A program made the position numbers and the translations under genes. Below are positions 8,846 to 16,969 of a stretch of 51,596 bases of DNA, piece after piece (the first letter of the stretch is position 1; each line of letters begins with the position of its first letter). The stretch comes from Candidatus Aenigmatarchaeota archaeon (lineage in GTDB: Archaea; Aenigmatarchaeota; Aenigmatarchaeia; QMZP01; JAFGSV01). The stretch covers positions 1 to 51,596 of the forward strand of contig JAFGSV010000006.1 in the NCBI GenBank assembly GCA_016934325.1, written 5' to 3'. The notes beneath the pieces were generated by a model. That model worked only from the letters and a program-made list of their open reading frames with translations, had not been told where the DNA came from and ran no database searches.

Positions 8846-10648
8846 CTACACGAAACTGACCAGCCCCATGACGAACCCGGGGGTTGCCAGCCTGTCATAG
8901 GGTACGTAAATGTGCTTGATCTTCGCCCTCTTGAACTTGGCCATCGTCTCCTTGTTGGGCTCCGTGATTATGAACGTGTACGGGTATCTCCTGCTATCGC
9001 ATATCTCCTTGAACCTCTTGAACATCTCCATGTTCCCGGGGCTGCCGTCCGTGATCAGCACTATCTTGCCGCTCTTCCTCATCTGGGTGAAGAACTTCCT
9101 GGTGCAGCTCTTGAAGATGTTCTCCCCCCTCCACGACATGTAGGTGTGCTTCTTGCCAAGCCCCGAATAGGAGTAGACCATCGACAGGGTCATGTGCTTC
9201 TCCCTGCACTTCCTCTTCAGCTTCTCAAGTCCCGGTCCCAGGGCATCCTGCAGTATCAGCTCCACGCCCTTGGTCGAGATCTCGTAGAGCGGCATGGTCA
9301 CCTTGGTGAGCCCGGAAAGCAGGGTCCTCTTGTTGATCTCGTAGTCTATGTAATAGAAGCTCGGCGCGAAAGTAGAGAGCCCAGTCGAGATGTCCTTCCT
9401 GGTGCACAGCTCTATGAATATCCTGCTGAACTGCATCATGCCCTTAATCGCATCTTCGGGTAAGTTCGGGTTCGTCATGTCGAGCACGAGCATCCACCTG
9501 TCCTCCGAGAAGGAGTGGAACTGCTTGACGAGCATCTTCCCGCTCTTGGCCAGGCCCTTCCACCAGACCCGGCTGAGGGGATCGCCGTGCTGGTATTCCC
9601 TGATCCCGGCGAAATCCAGCGATGACCCCAGCTGCTTCCTTATGAGGGAATCTGTCTCCTTCACCACGCTCGGCTTCCTGATGTACATCCTGGTCTTGAA
9701 ATGGAGGGGCGGGATCACCGATATGTCGGCGTTGGCGTCGCAGACCTTGTAGACGGTGGTCTTGAGGAACGGGAACGTCGTGATGGTGACCGGGACTATG
9801 TCGAAGTTGTAGTAGCCCTCCTTGAGCTCGAGATCCTCGCTGTTCTCGACCGACATGAACGACAGGCTCTTCCTCGATCTCATCTTCCATTTCGATTTCC
9901 GTTTCCGGGGGACGGGGACGGGACCGATCGACATGTTAGGGGCCGGGAAGGATGATGAAAGGCTCGTGCTCAGCACGAGCCTCTCCCCTTCCTGGCACAG
10001 ATGCTTCGATACGCTCCGGCTCACGCTCACATGATTCCTGCTGAGGCTGACCACCGTCGCGTGGAAGAAAAGCGGGGAAAGGAAAAGGGCGGCGATGAAA
10101 GCGTCCAGCCTGACCGAAGAGAAGAGGTAGAGCGGGCCTATCACGAAGAAGTTGAAGCCCACGGCCAGGGCGTACAACACGGTTCCGAGGATCTGGCCGG
10201 GATATCCGCCAATGGATGAGGCCTGGGTCCCGGCCTGCATGATGAACTGGTTCATGCCCGCGACGATCTCCCCGGTCAGCGGGGGCTGCCGCACGAAATA
10301 CGGCACGAGGAAGAGCAGGACGGCCATGACGCCACAGATGAGCACGTACTTGAGCATGCTCCCCCTTTTTATGCCGAGATAGTGCCTCTCGAGCCTGTGG
10401 ACGGGGTACAGCCTGTACTTCACCAGCAGTATGGCCACCGAGAAGAGAATGCCGTAGCCTATCCATTCCAAGGCCTCCGGCAGGAAGGTGACGAACAGGA
10501 CGTATATGAAATCCAGGAACAGGATGTCGAACTCCATGCCCAGCAGCCAGCGCTGGATTCCGGTCTGCGCTATCGCATATGATGCTAGGACGAACAGAAC
10601 CCCGTAAACGGCCCTCTTGACTATCCTGTTTATGATTACCCTTCGCAT
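8846..10648 (-). CDS. DUF58 domain-containing membrane protein
   Basis: 600 aa; N-terminal TM segments; SSLDFAGIREYQHGDPLSRVWWKGLAKSGKMLVKQFHSFSEDRWMLVLDMT is the DUF58 signature (REYxxGDxxRxIxWKxSARTGxLxVKxF). Confidence 0.82.
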   Translation of the reverse strand: MRRVIINRIVKRAVYGVLFVLASYAIAQTGIQRWLLGMEFDILFLDFIYVLFVTFLPEALEWIGYGILFSVAILLVKYRLYPVHRLERHYLGIKRGSMLKYVLICGVMAVLLFLVPYFVRQPPLTGEIVAGMNQFIMQAGTQASSIGGYPGQILGTVLYALAVGFNFFVIGPLYLFSSVRLDAFIAALFLSPLFFHATVVSLSRNHVSVSRSVSKHLCQEGERLVLSTSLSSSFPAPNMSIGPVPVPRKRKSKWKMRSRKSLSFMSVENSEDLELKEGYYNFDIVPVTITTFPFLKTTVYKVCDANADISVIPPLHFKTRMYIRKPSVVKETDSLIRKQLGSSLDFAGIREYQHGDPLSRVWWKGLAKSGKMLVKQFHSFSEDRWMLVLDMTNPNLPEDAIKGMMQFSRIFIELCTRKDISTGLSTFAPSFYYIDYEINKRTLLSGLTKVTMPLYEISTKGVELILQDALGPGLEKLKRKCREKHMTLSMVYSYSGLGKKHTYMSWRGENIFKSCTRKFFTQMRKSGKIVLITDGSPGNMEMFKRFKEICDSRRYPYTFIITEPNKETMAKFKRAKIKHIYVPYDRLATPGFVMGLVSFV

Positions 10649-10683
10649 ACCAAATCCTGACAGAGACCCTTGCAGAGACGGGC

Positions 10684-11625
10684 TCAGACCGCGTCGATGT
10701 TCTCGAAGGACTTCTCCACTATCTCGGATTTCGTCAGTCCCTCCAGCTCGTACTCGGGTCCGAGGCCTATCCTGTGTCCAAGGATATGGGCGCTGTGCCT
10801 GAGGACGTCTCCAGGGACCACGTATTCCCGGCCGTTGAGCAATGCAATGACCTTTCCGGTGCTTATCCCCGAGATGCTCGCCCTCGGGCTCGGTCCCCAG
10901 ACTATGCTCGGGTTCATCCTCAGGTTCGATATCACGTCCGAGACGAATCGCATGATCTTCTCAGAGACCGAGACGCTCCCCAGCTGCTTGTTCGCCCTCA
11001 TTATCTCGCTCTTGGAGAAGACCTTGGGCACCGTCGCTCCGGCCCCTTCGCCGAACTTCGTCTGCAGGATCCTGACCTCGTTGTCCTTCGTCGGATAGTC
11101 GATGTTTATCTTGAACAGGAACCTGTCGAGCTGGGCCTCCGGCAAGGGGTAGGTTCCCTCCTGCTCGACGGGGTTCTCGGTGGCGATGACCATGAAGGGC
11201 TCGTCCAGGGGGTAGGTCTTGCCCTCGATGGTGACCTGCCTCTCCTCCATCGCCTCGAGCAGGGCGGCCTGGGTCTTCGGCGAGGCCCTGTTTATCTCGT
11301 CCGCGAGCAGTATGTTCGTGAATATGGGTCCCGGCCTCGTGCTGAACTTCTTGGCGTCCGGATCGTATATGACGGTTCCGACGATGTCCGTGGGCAGCAG
11401 GTCCGGGGTGAACTGTATCCTCTTGAAATTGGCATCCACCAAGGATGCGAAGGTCTTGGCCAGCATGGTCTTGGCCACGCCGGGCGGGCCCTCCAGCAGC
11501 ACGTGCCCCTTGACGACGAGCGAGATGAGCAGGCATTCGGCGACCATCTCGAACCCTATCAGCTTGGTGCCTATGATCCTCTGGTACTCATTGTATTTGT
11601 CCAGCAGCTCCGTTGCCATTTTCAC
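10684..11625 (-). CDS. MoxR-family AAA+ ATPase
   Basis: GHVLLEGPPGVAKTMLAKTFA (Walker A), RIQFTPDLLPTDIVG, LADEINRASPKTQAALLEAMEERQVTIEG, ATENPVEQEGTYPLPEAQLDRFLFK. Confidence 0.93.
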   Translation of the reverse strand: MKMATELLDKYNEYQRIIGTKLIGFEMVAECLLISLVVKGHVLLEGPPGVAKTMLAKTFASLVDANFKRIQFTPDLLPTDIVGTVIYDPDAKKFSTRPGPIFTNILLADEINRASPKTQAALLEAMEERQVTIEGKTYPLDEPFMVIATENPVEQEGTYPLPEAQLDRFLFKINIDYPTKDNEVRILQTKFGEGAGATVPKVFSKSEIMRANKQLGSVSVSEKIMRFVSDVISNLRMNPSIVWGPSPRASISGISTGKVIALLNGREYVVPGDVLRHSAHILGHRIGLGPEYELEGLTKSEIVEKSFENIDAV

Positions 11626-11638
11626 ACCTTCTCCACAC

Positions 11639-12925
11639 CTATATCTTAATCTTGGCGAGCATGATTAAAGTTGCTATCGTCGCGGCGATGGCTATAATGT
11701 ACGCGAACTCGATGGGGATCTCCTTCGCCCAGTCGCCGAGCATCTCGAGGAAGGTCTGCGAGAACGTCTCGGTCGCCTTCATCATGGTCTCGAGCATCTG
11801 CGGGTCCTGCAGCATGCCCTTTATCTCGTCGATCTTGCCCTCCCTGACCAGCTCCCTCATGTGCCCCGTGAACCCTTCCATGAGCGTCTCCAGCAGCTGC
11901 TCCTTGTTGTCGAGCTTGTTGAATAGGTCGAGGACCTCGTTCACCGATTCCCAGTCCGCGCTCTCGAAGAGCTTGTCCACCGCCTCCCTGAACATGTCCA
12001 AGGTGGCCGGGTCATCCAGGGCCTCGTTCGCCATGTCGATGACGTCCCCGAAGGCCTCGGGATTTTCCTTGATCATATCGGCCGCTTTTTCGGCGGCCTT
12101 CTTGAATTCGTCCGAGTTGAGCAGGTCGGAGTATCTCCCAAGGTCATGCGTGTCAAGCTCGGCGTTCTCCATTTCAGCGATGGAATCCAAGACGTTGCGC
12201 ATGAACTCCTCGAGCTGGACGGGGCCGATCTTCTTGTCATTCAGGGCCGAGTAGAGGTTCGACAGGTCGTATGCCTCGTCGATGTCGAAGTTTTCGCCAA
12301 GGTACCTCTCGAGGTCTTGCACTGCACCCTCGAGGTCGCTAGACCTGACGTTCCTCGTCAGGGAATCGTAGATCTCCGGATCCTTCATGATATCGTCGAT
12401 CGCGTAGTCGAAGACATCGTCGTAGGCGTTCCCGTAGTAAGTGCTCGTCAGGAAGTCCTCCTGGTCGCCGAGCATCTGCTTCTCGAACTCCCCGAGCGCC
12501 TGCGGGTTGTCGGCCAGCGCCGTCCTTATGCCGTTTATGATGTCGATGAAATCCTCCATCTCCCGGTTGCCGACGACCACTGACTCGTCGATGACGTTCA
12601 GTCCCTCGAGCGAGGCAGCATCGAGCCTTTCCGACCCCAGGACGTAGTTGTTCATGGTTATGTTGCCGCAAATGCCCGTGCAGCCGTATGACCCGTTGCC
12701 TGAATAGTAGAAGAGCGGGACCCCGTCATCGCCGATCACGGGATAGACGGACTGGTTGTGCAGGTATTCCAGGAAGGACTGGTGCAGATAGGGCCTCGCG
12801 ATGATGGTTTCGTTGGCGGCCTCTGTGAACGGGAAAACAATGTCCATGGAAGGCTCGGCCGCCAGGGCCGGCTGGCTAAAGATTAGCGTAGCGATCAAGG
12901 ATATCAGAAACGACCTTCGGTTCAT
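11639..12925 (-). CDS. Exported membrane-anchored protein, acidic helical repeats, unknown function
   Basis: Signal peptide MNRRSFLISLIATLIFSQPALA|AEPS, C-terminal TM FAYIIAIAATIATLIMLAKIKI; SD-like aggagg upstream of ATG at 12925; sits in the MoxR-DUF58 operon. Confidence 0.78.
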   Translation of the reverse strand: MNRRSFLISLIATLIFSQPALAAEPSMDIVFPFTEAANETIIARPYLHQSFLEYLHNQSVYPVIGDDGVPLFYYSGNGSYGCTGICGNITMNNYVLGSERLDAASLEGLNVIDESVVVGNREMEDFIDIINGIRTALADNPQALGEFEKQMLGDQEDFLTSTYYGNAYDDVFDYAIDDIMKDPEIYDSLTRNVRSSDLEGAVQDLERYLGENFDIDEAYDLSNLYSALNDKKIGPVQLEEFMRNVLDSIAEMENAELDTHDLGRYSDLLNSDEFKKAAEKAADMIKENPEAFGDVIDMANEALDDPATLDMFREAVDKLFESADWESVNEVLDLFNKLDNKEQLLETLMEGFTGHMRELVREGKIDEIKGMLQDPQMLETMMKATETFSQTFLEMLGDWAKEIPIEFAYIIAIAATIATLIMLAKIKI

Positions 12926-13307
12926 TGGATATCCTCCTGTTACCATATTCCTTCGACTCGTAAAGATCGAAGAGGCTCGTCAGCAGCTTCCGCTTCTCGC
13001 CATCAGGCAGGCTCGCCAGTGCCTTGCTCCTGGAGCGCAAGCCGTCCTTGTCCTTCTTGCTAAGGATGCCCTCCCTCCTGAGGCTCTCCATGATGGCGGC
13101 ATAGACGTCCTCGACCGTCTTCATCCCGCCTTTCTCCCGCTTGGCCTTCATCTTCCACATGATATGCGATATGTATTTCCCCGGGTGCCTCCGCTTGGCC
13201 ACGAAAAGGACCAGCCTGATCATGACGTACATGATAATGACCAGGGCAATGATAACGGCTGCGAAAATGTATGGGCTTTCATAGAGCAGGGCGAACCACT
13301 CGATCAT
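12876..13307 (-). CDS. Single-pass membrane protein, unknown function (143 aa)
   Basis: N-terminal TM YIFAAVIIALVIIMYVMIRLVLFV; overlaps the next gene by about 50 nt, consistent with coupled translation in the same operon. Confidence 0.7.
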   Translation of the reverse strand: MIEWFALLYESPYIFAAVIIALVIIMYVMIRLVLFVAKRRHPGKYISHIMWKMKAKREKGGMKTVEDVYAAIMESLRREGILSKKDKDGLRSRSKALASLPDGEKRKLLTSLFDLYESKEYGNRRISNEPKVVSDILDRYANL

Positions 13308-13331
13308 TGATTGATATTTGTCTCCGCTCAG

Positions 13332-14606
13332 TTAAAAATGATTGCGAGAAAGGGATAATCTGGACCGCAGCCGGCCTCCTACATGTCCCCTACTCCTGCC
13401 GAAGTACGCAACCACGATGATGAGCAGGGCGAGCGAAGCGACCGCCGGGACCAGGCCAAGGCCGTACCCGGTTCCCGATCCCGACCAGTCATGCTCGAAG
13501 GCCCTCGCATAGTAGCCGGCGGATTCGCCAGATATCAACAGGCCGACCTCCCTGTTGCTCATGACGGAATTCTCGTTCCAGTTGATGCTCGACACGAGGG
13601 CCGTCTCACCGTCTATGACCAAGCCCTTGTTGTGGGCCTTCGCGAGGCCGCTCTTATCAAGGTCTATTGCCTTTGCCTCGAGCGGGATGCCCTCCCCCTC
13701 GCCGATGGAGTTCAAGTACGCAATCGTGTGCAGGTTGCTGACCCCCTTCTCCTCGTCCATGTTGAAGTAGGTGCTGTCGAGCAGGACCCTGACGCTTATC
13801 CCGTGCCTGGCCCTGTCGATGAGCGCTTCCAGCAGCGGGTTAGGGGCCGTGTCAACGGTGTCATGCTTGACAGACCCCCAGTGCTGGTATGCGTAGTACT
13901 GCTCGACCGACACCGAGGAGTTCGCAGACACTATCAACGACAGCAGCCCGTCGAGGGATTCCGGCGCAGCAATCAACTTGACTTCCTGCCCATAATAAAG
14001 CTCCCTGCCGAAGACGGGCCTGTATCCCCCGCCGCTTCCCCATCTCGGAACCGTGAAATTGTCAAGCCCGCATTCGAATGGCAAGGAAAACCCCTTGTCT
14101 TCCTCGAAGATGGCGTGAAGGGCTTCCGCAATCGGCTCATCGTGCACGATGGCGCCCCAGCCCCTGTTCCCGTAGTCCCCGCCGGGGGAGAAGCCCGTGG
14201 TCCCCATGTTCTCGCTCGTCACAAGTACGGATGACCCGTCCCTGATGACGTATTTGGCGTGCATGTACCTCGCAGGGCCGTCGTACAGATGGACTGGTAT
14301 GCCGTGACCGGCAAGGGTGCACAGGATCGCCTCTTCCGCGTCGGAAACGCCCCCGGCGGGGCTCTTCTCGACCAGGACATCGACAGCGACGCCCTCCGCC
14401 CGCTTCTCAAGCAACTTGTCCATGATTTCGGGGGAGCTGAATGTGTACGTGGCCAAGGCTATCGATGCGCCTGAGCCGTCGAGGAAATCAAACATGGCCT
14501 GATAGCCGGAATCCGGGGAGACGAACGTCTCCACGTCGGCGGCTTGCGCCAGCTGCACCGTGGCAAGGCATATGAGCAGGATCAAGGCAAATGATTTCGG
14601 CTTCAT
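13332..14606 (-). CDS. Secreted, membrane-anchored phospholipase D-like protein (two HKD motifs)
   Basis: Signal peptide MKPKSFALILLICLATVQLAQA; HAKYVIRDGSSVLVTSENMG and HNKGLVIDGETALVSSINWNENS; C-terminal TM. ORF track extends to 15425, but the upstream part is shadow sequence over nadM/NUDIX; ATG at 14606. Confidence 0.87.
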   Translation of the reverse strand: MKPKSFALILLICLATVQLAQAADVETFVSPDSGYQAMFDFLDGSGASIALATYTFSSPEIMDKLLEKRAEGVAVDVLVEKSPAGGVSDAEEAILCTLAGHGIPVHLYDGPARYMHAKYVIRDGSSVLVTSENMGTTGFSPGGDYGNRGWGAIVHDEPIAEALHAIFEEDKGFSLPFECGLDNFTVPRWGSGGGYRPVFGRELYYGQEVKLIAAPESLDGLLSLIVSANSSVSVEQYYAYQHWGSVKHDTVDTAPNPLLEALIDRARHGISVRVLLDSTYFNMDEEKGVSNLHTIAYLNSIGEGEGIPLEAKAIDLDKSGLAKAHNKGLVIDGETALVSSINWNENSVMSNREVGLLISGESAGYYARAFEHDWSGSGTGYGLGLVPAVASLALLIIVVAYFGRSRGHVGGRLRSRLSLSRNHF

Positions 14607-14611
14607 AGCGA

Positions 14612-15121
14612 TTAGCTTTGTTTCGCCAACAGGCGCCTGACGCGTTCCTCTCCCTTTATATTGATAATGAAGCCATGGACCTCGGCCGGGACGAGGTCGC
14701 GCCATCCCTTCCCGGCCGCCATCCTCTTCCTTATCTCCACGCCGCTGTACTTGCGCTTGTGGTATAGCCTGTGCTTCTTGGCACTTACGCCGTTCCTGCC
14801 GAAGCACTCGAGGGTCCATGGGTTCCTGGAATACACGGCATCGAACTTGTAGGCGTCCCTGATCGCGGAGGTCCACAGCTTGTCGTCGTTGAAATCCTCG
14901 ATGGAATCGATCTCGAAATGCCTGATACCCCTGGCGAGCAGGCTCCTCGTTAGCATCTCTATCCTCTCCTTTACGGAGAATGGGTTCTCCGGCGTGTCGT
15001 GCTGCCTGGCGGAGCCGACTATTATTATGATGTGGTCGTGCTTCCTCAGTATCTCCTCTATCGCAAGCACGTGCCCCATGTGGAACGGCTGGAAGCGTCC
15101 GACGAAAAGCGCCCTGCTCAT
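14612..15121 (-). CDS. nadM: Nicotinamide-nucleotide adenylyltransferase (archaeal)
   Basis: ALFVGRFQPFHMGHVLAIEEIL (GRFxPxHxGH), IIVGSARQHDTPENPFSVKERIEM, SGVEIRKRM. Confidence 0.92.
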   Translation of the reverse strand: MSRALFVGRFQPFHMGHVLAIEEILRKHDHIIIIVGSARQHDTPENPFSVKERIEMLTRSLLARGIRHFEIDSIEDFNDDKLWTSAIRDAYKFDAVYSRNPWTLECFGRNGVSAKKHRLYHKRKYSGVEIRKRMAAGKGWRDLVPAEVHGFIINIKGEERVRRLLAKQS

Positions 15122-15130
15122 GAAAGCATC

Positions 15131-15538
15131 CTACCCCTTTCTCATCAGGCCCAGCGCATTGAGGATGTCGCGCGTGTTGTGTATCATGTCGAAGCCGTCT
15201 AGCTCGTCGAGCGAGACCCACCGGAAGTCGTCGTGCTCGCGATCCATCCGCACGTCCCTCGACCCGGCATCGCAAAGGAGGGGAACGACGACGAATCGCC
15301 AGTCGCCGTCCTCCAGGGTGACCGGGCTGCCCCTCCTGACGACCTCCACGGCCAGGCCCGCTTCCTCCATCACTCCCCTGACCACGTTGCCCGAGAGCGA
15401 GCCTTCGTCCTTCACCCTCTCGCAAGGGAAGTCCCAGCTGCCGGCATAGTGGCTCTTTGACTTGGACCTCCTCATGATGAGCATCTTGCCGTCGTTGACG
15501 ACCACGCCCGCCACTGCGATGTCAATGAATACGGTCAT
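15131..15538 (-). CDS. NUDIX hydrolase family protein
   Basis: VVNDGKMLIMRRSKSKSHYAGSWDFPCERVKDEGSLSGNVVRGVMEEAGL; NUDIX box present but degenerate. Confidence 0.8.
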   Translation of the reverse strand: MTVFIDIAVAGVVVNDGKMLIMRRSKSKSHYAGSWDFPCERVKDEGSLSGNVVRGVMEEAGLAVEVVRRGSPVTLEDGDWRFVVVPLLCDAGSRDVRMDREHDDFRWVSLDELDGFDMIHNTRDILNALGLMRKG

Positions 15539-15686
15539 ATAAGGGAATTGTCAGCCGCTCTTAAATGTGAATCGGGATGTGGGACGGGAATACCCTTTCA
15601 ATACGATGAAAAACAGGGGATCGATCTGTCGAATTGCCTCCCTTTATAAAGCTAACGGCACCTTAAGAATCTACACGGGTGTTGTC

Positions 15687-16253
15687 ATGAGCGAGTTCGA
15701 TGTCAAGGTCGAGAACGTGGTGGTGTTCGTCACTCTGGGGACGAAGATCCCCCTCGATGTGATATCCAGCAAGCTGGAGGGCGCCGAGTACTCCCCGGAA
15801 TCGTTTCCGGGCGTCATCTACAGGATCAAGGAGCCCAGGGCGGCCACGCTGATATTCTCGTCGGGAAAGATCGTGTGCACCGGCACCAGGAGCGTCGACA
15901 ACGCGAGGGAGGCCGTCTCGATAGTGGCGGGAGACCTGAAGAAGCTGGGGATCGACGTCCCCAAGGATTTCGACGTCAGGGTCGAGAACATAGTCGGGTC
16001 GACTCAGATAGCCACTAACAAGAAGCTGAGCCTTGACGAGATCGCATTCTCCATAGAGAACACGGAGTACGAGCCGGAATCGTTCCCCGGTCTCGTATAC
16101 AGGGTCAAGGAGCCCAGGGTCGCTTTCCTTCTCTTCGGGACGGGCAAGATCATTTGCACGGGGGCCCGGAACATGGACGACATACAGGCGGCGCTTGTGA
16201 AGTTCAAGGACAGGCTCATCGAATCTGGCGTAGATTTCGGGGCCGCTGCTTAG
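15687..16253 (+). CDS. tbp: TATA-box-binding protein
   Basis: Two direct repeats: VENVVVFVTLGTKIPLDVISSKLEGAEYSPESFPGVIYRIKEPRAATLIFSSGKIVCTGTRS and VENIVGSTQIATNKKLSLDEIAFSIENTEYEPESFPGLVYRVKEPRVAFLLFGTGKIICTGARN. Start ATG 15687. Confidence 0.95.
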   Translation: MSEFDVKVENVVVFVTLGTKIPLDVISSKLEGAEYSPESFPGVIYRIKEPRAATLIFSSGKIVCTGTRSVDNAREAVSIVAGDLKKLGIDVPKDFDVRVENIVGSTQIATNKKLSLDEIAFSIENTEYEPESFPGLVYRVKEPRVAFLLFGTGKIICTGARNMDDIQAALVKFKDRLIESGVDFGAAA

Positions 16254-16360
16254 AGGCTTGGAAATTATCATTCATGTTCGCAAGAAATAAGATTAACGTT
16301 GAATCACACCAAGATGGGAAAAGGGGTAATTTTTTATTTATTAGTTCCTGAGATAAAATA

Positions 16361-16684
16361 ATGTTACGGGGAGAAATCGAAGAAAAATACGGCACGGACT
16401 GGTGGAAAAGGCAACTGAAAATGGATCTTGACCATGTTGTCAAGCTCTGTGTTAGGCAAATTGATGAGAAGATACCGGAGATATTGAGGTGCGGTGTGAT
16501 ATTCAAACATCCTACCAAACCGAAAAGATATAAGTGTGTGCATAAATGGAACGATAACGAATATACAACCCTGGTTTTTATCCCAACGAATCATTCAAAT
16601 ATCGTAATAACCGGTTTTTCATCGAACCCGGAAGATATAAATATGTTTGAACGAATTAGAGGCGGGGGTGGAAAAGATGCCTGA
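16361..16684 (+). CDS. Small protein, candidate toxin partner (DUF4258/RelE-fold-like by context)
   Basis: 107 aa in an AT-rich islet; overlaps the ATG of the downstream YgiT-type zinc-finger gene. Function assigned by context only. Confidence 0.5.
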   Translation: MLRGEIEEKYGTDWWKRQLKMDLDHVVKLCVRQIDEKIPEILRCGVIFKHPTKPKRYKCVHKWNDNEYTTLVFIPTNHSNIVITGFSSNPEDINMFERIRGGGGKDA

Positions 16685-16868
16685 AATATGCCCAGACTGT
16701 GATATAGAAATGAAAGAAGAGGACTTCTGCGGTGAATTCGGTAATCCGATTCCTATAAAAACAGCGGTTCCGACAGAGGTCTGTCCAAAATGCGGATTCA
16801 GGATTGTATCCGAAGAGCACCTGGGCACCATTAAAAGGGCAATTCCATTGCATCCAGGGAAATGTTGA
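16677..16868 (+). CDS. YgiT-type zinc-finger protein, candidate antitoxin
   Basis: MPEICPDCDIEMKEEDFCGEFGNPIPIKTAVPTEVCPKCGFRIVSEEH; CxxC...VPTEVCPKCG pattern of YgiT/MqsA-type zinc fingers. Confidence 0.65.
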   Translation: MPEICPDCDIEMKEEDFCGEFGNPIPIKTAVPTEVCPKCGFRIVSEEHLGTIKRAIPLHPGKC

Positions 16869-16940
16869 ACACGATTCCATGTTTATATTGAGTTACTTGG
16901 GATGAAATCTATCGCTTGATATCTACGGCATCATAGATAA

Positions 16941-16950
16941 CTTTTTATAC
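16941..16950 (+). promoter_or_regulatory. Probable TATA box of pyrG (leaderless)
   Basis: ctttttatac centred about 25 nt upstream of the pyrG ATG at 16970, the spacing expected for a leaderless archaeal transcript. Confidence 0.4.
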
Positions 16951-16969
16951 CTTTTCCGCATATCTTATT

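Noticed and set aside
14607-15425. N-terminal extension of the PLD ORF (697 aa in the track)
   Set aside because: It overlaps nadM and NUDIX in another frame, is Arg/Gly-rich, and a proper signal peptide starts at ATG 14606.
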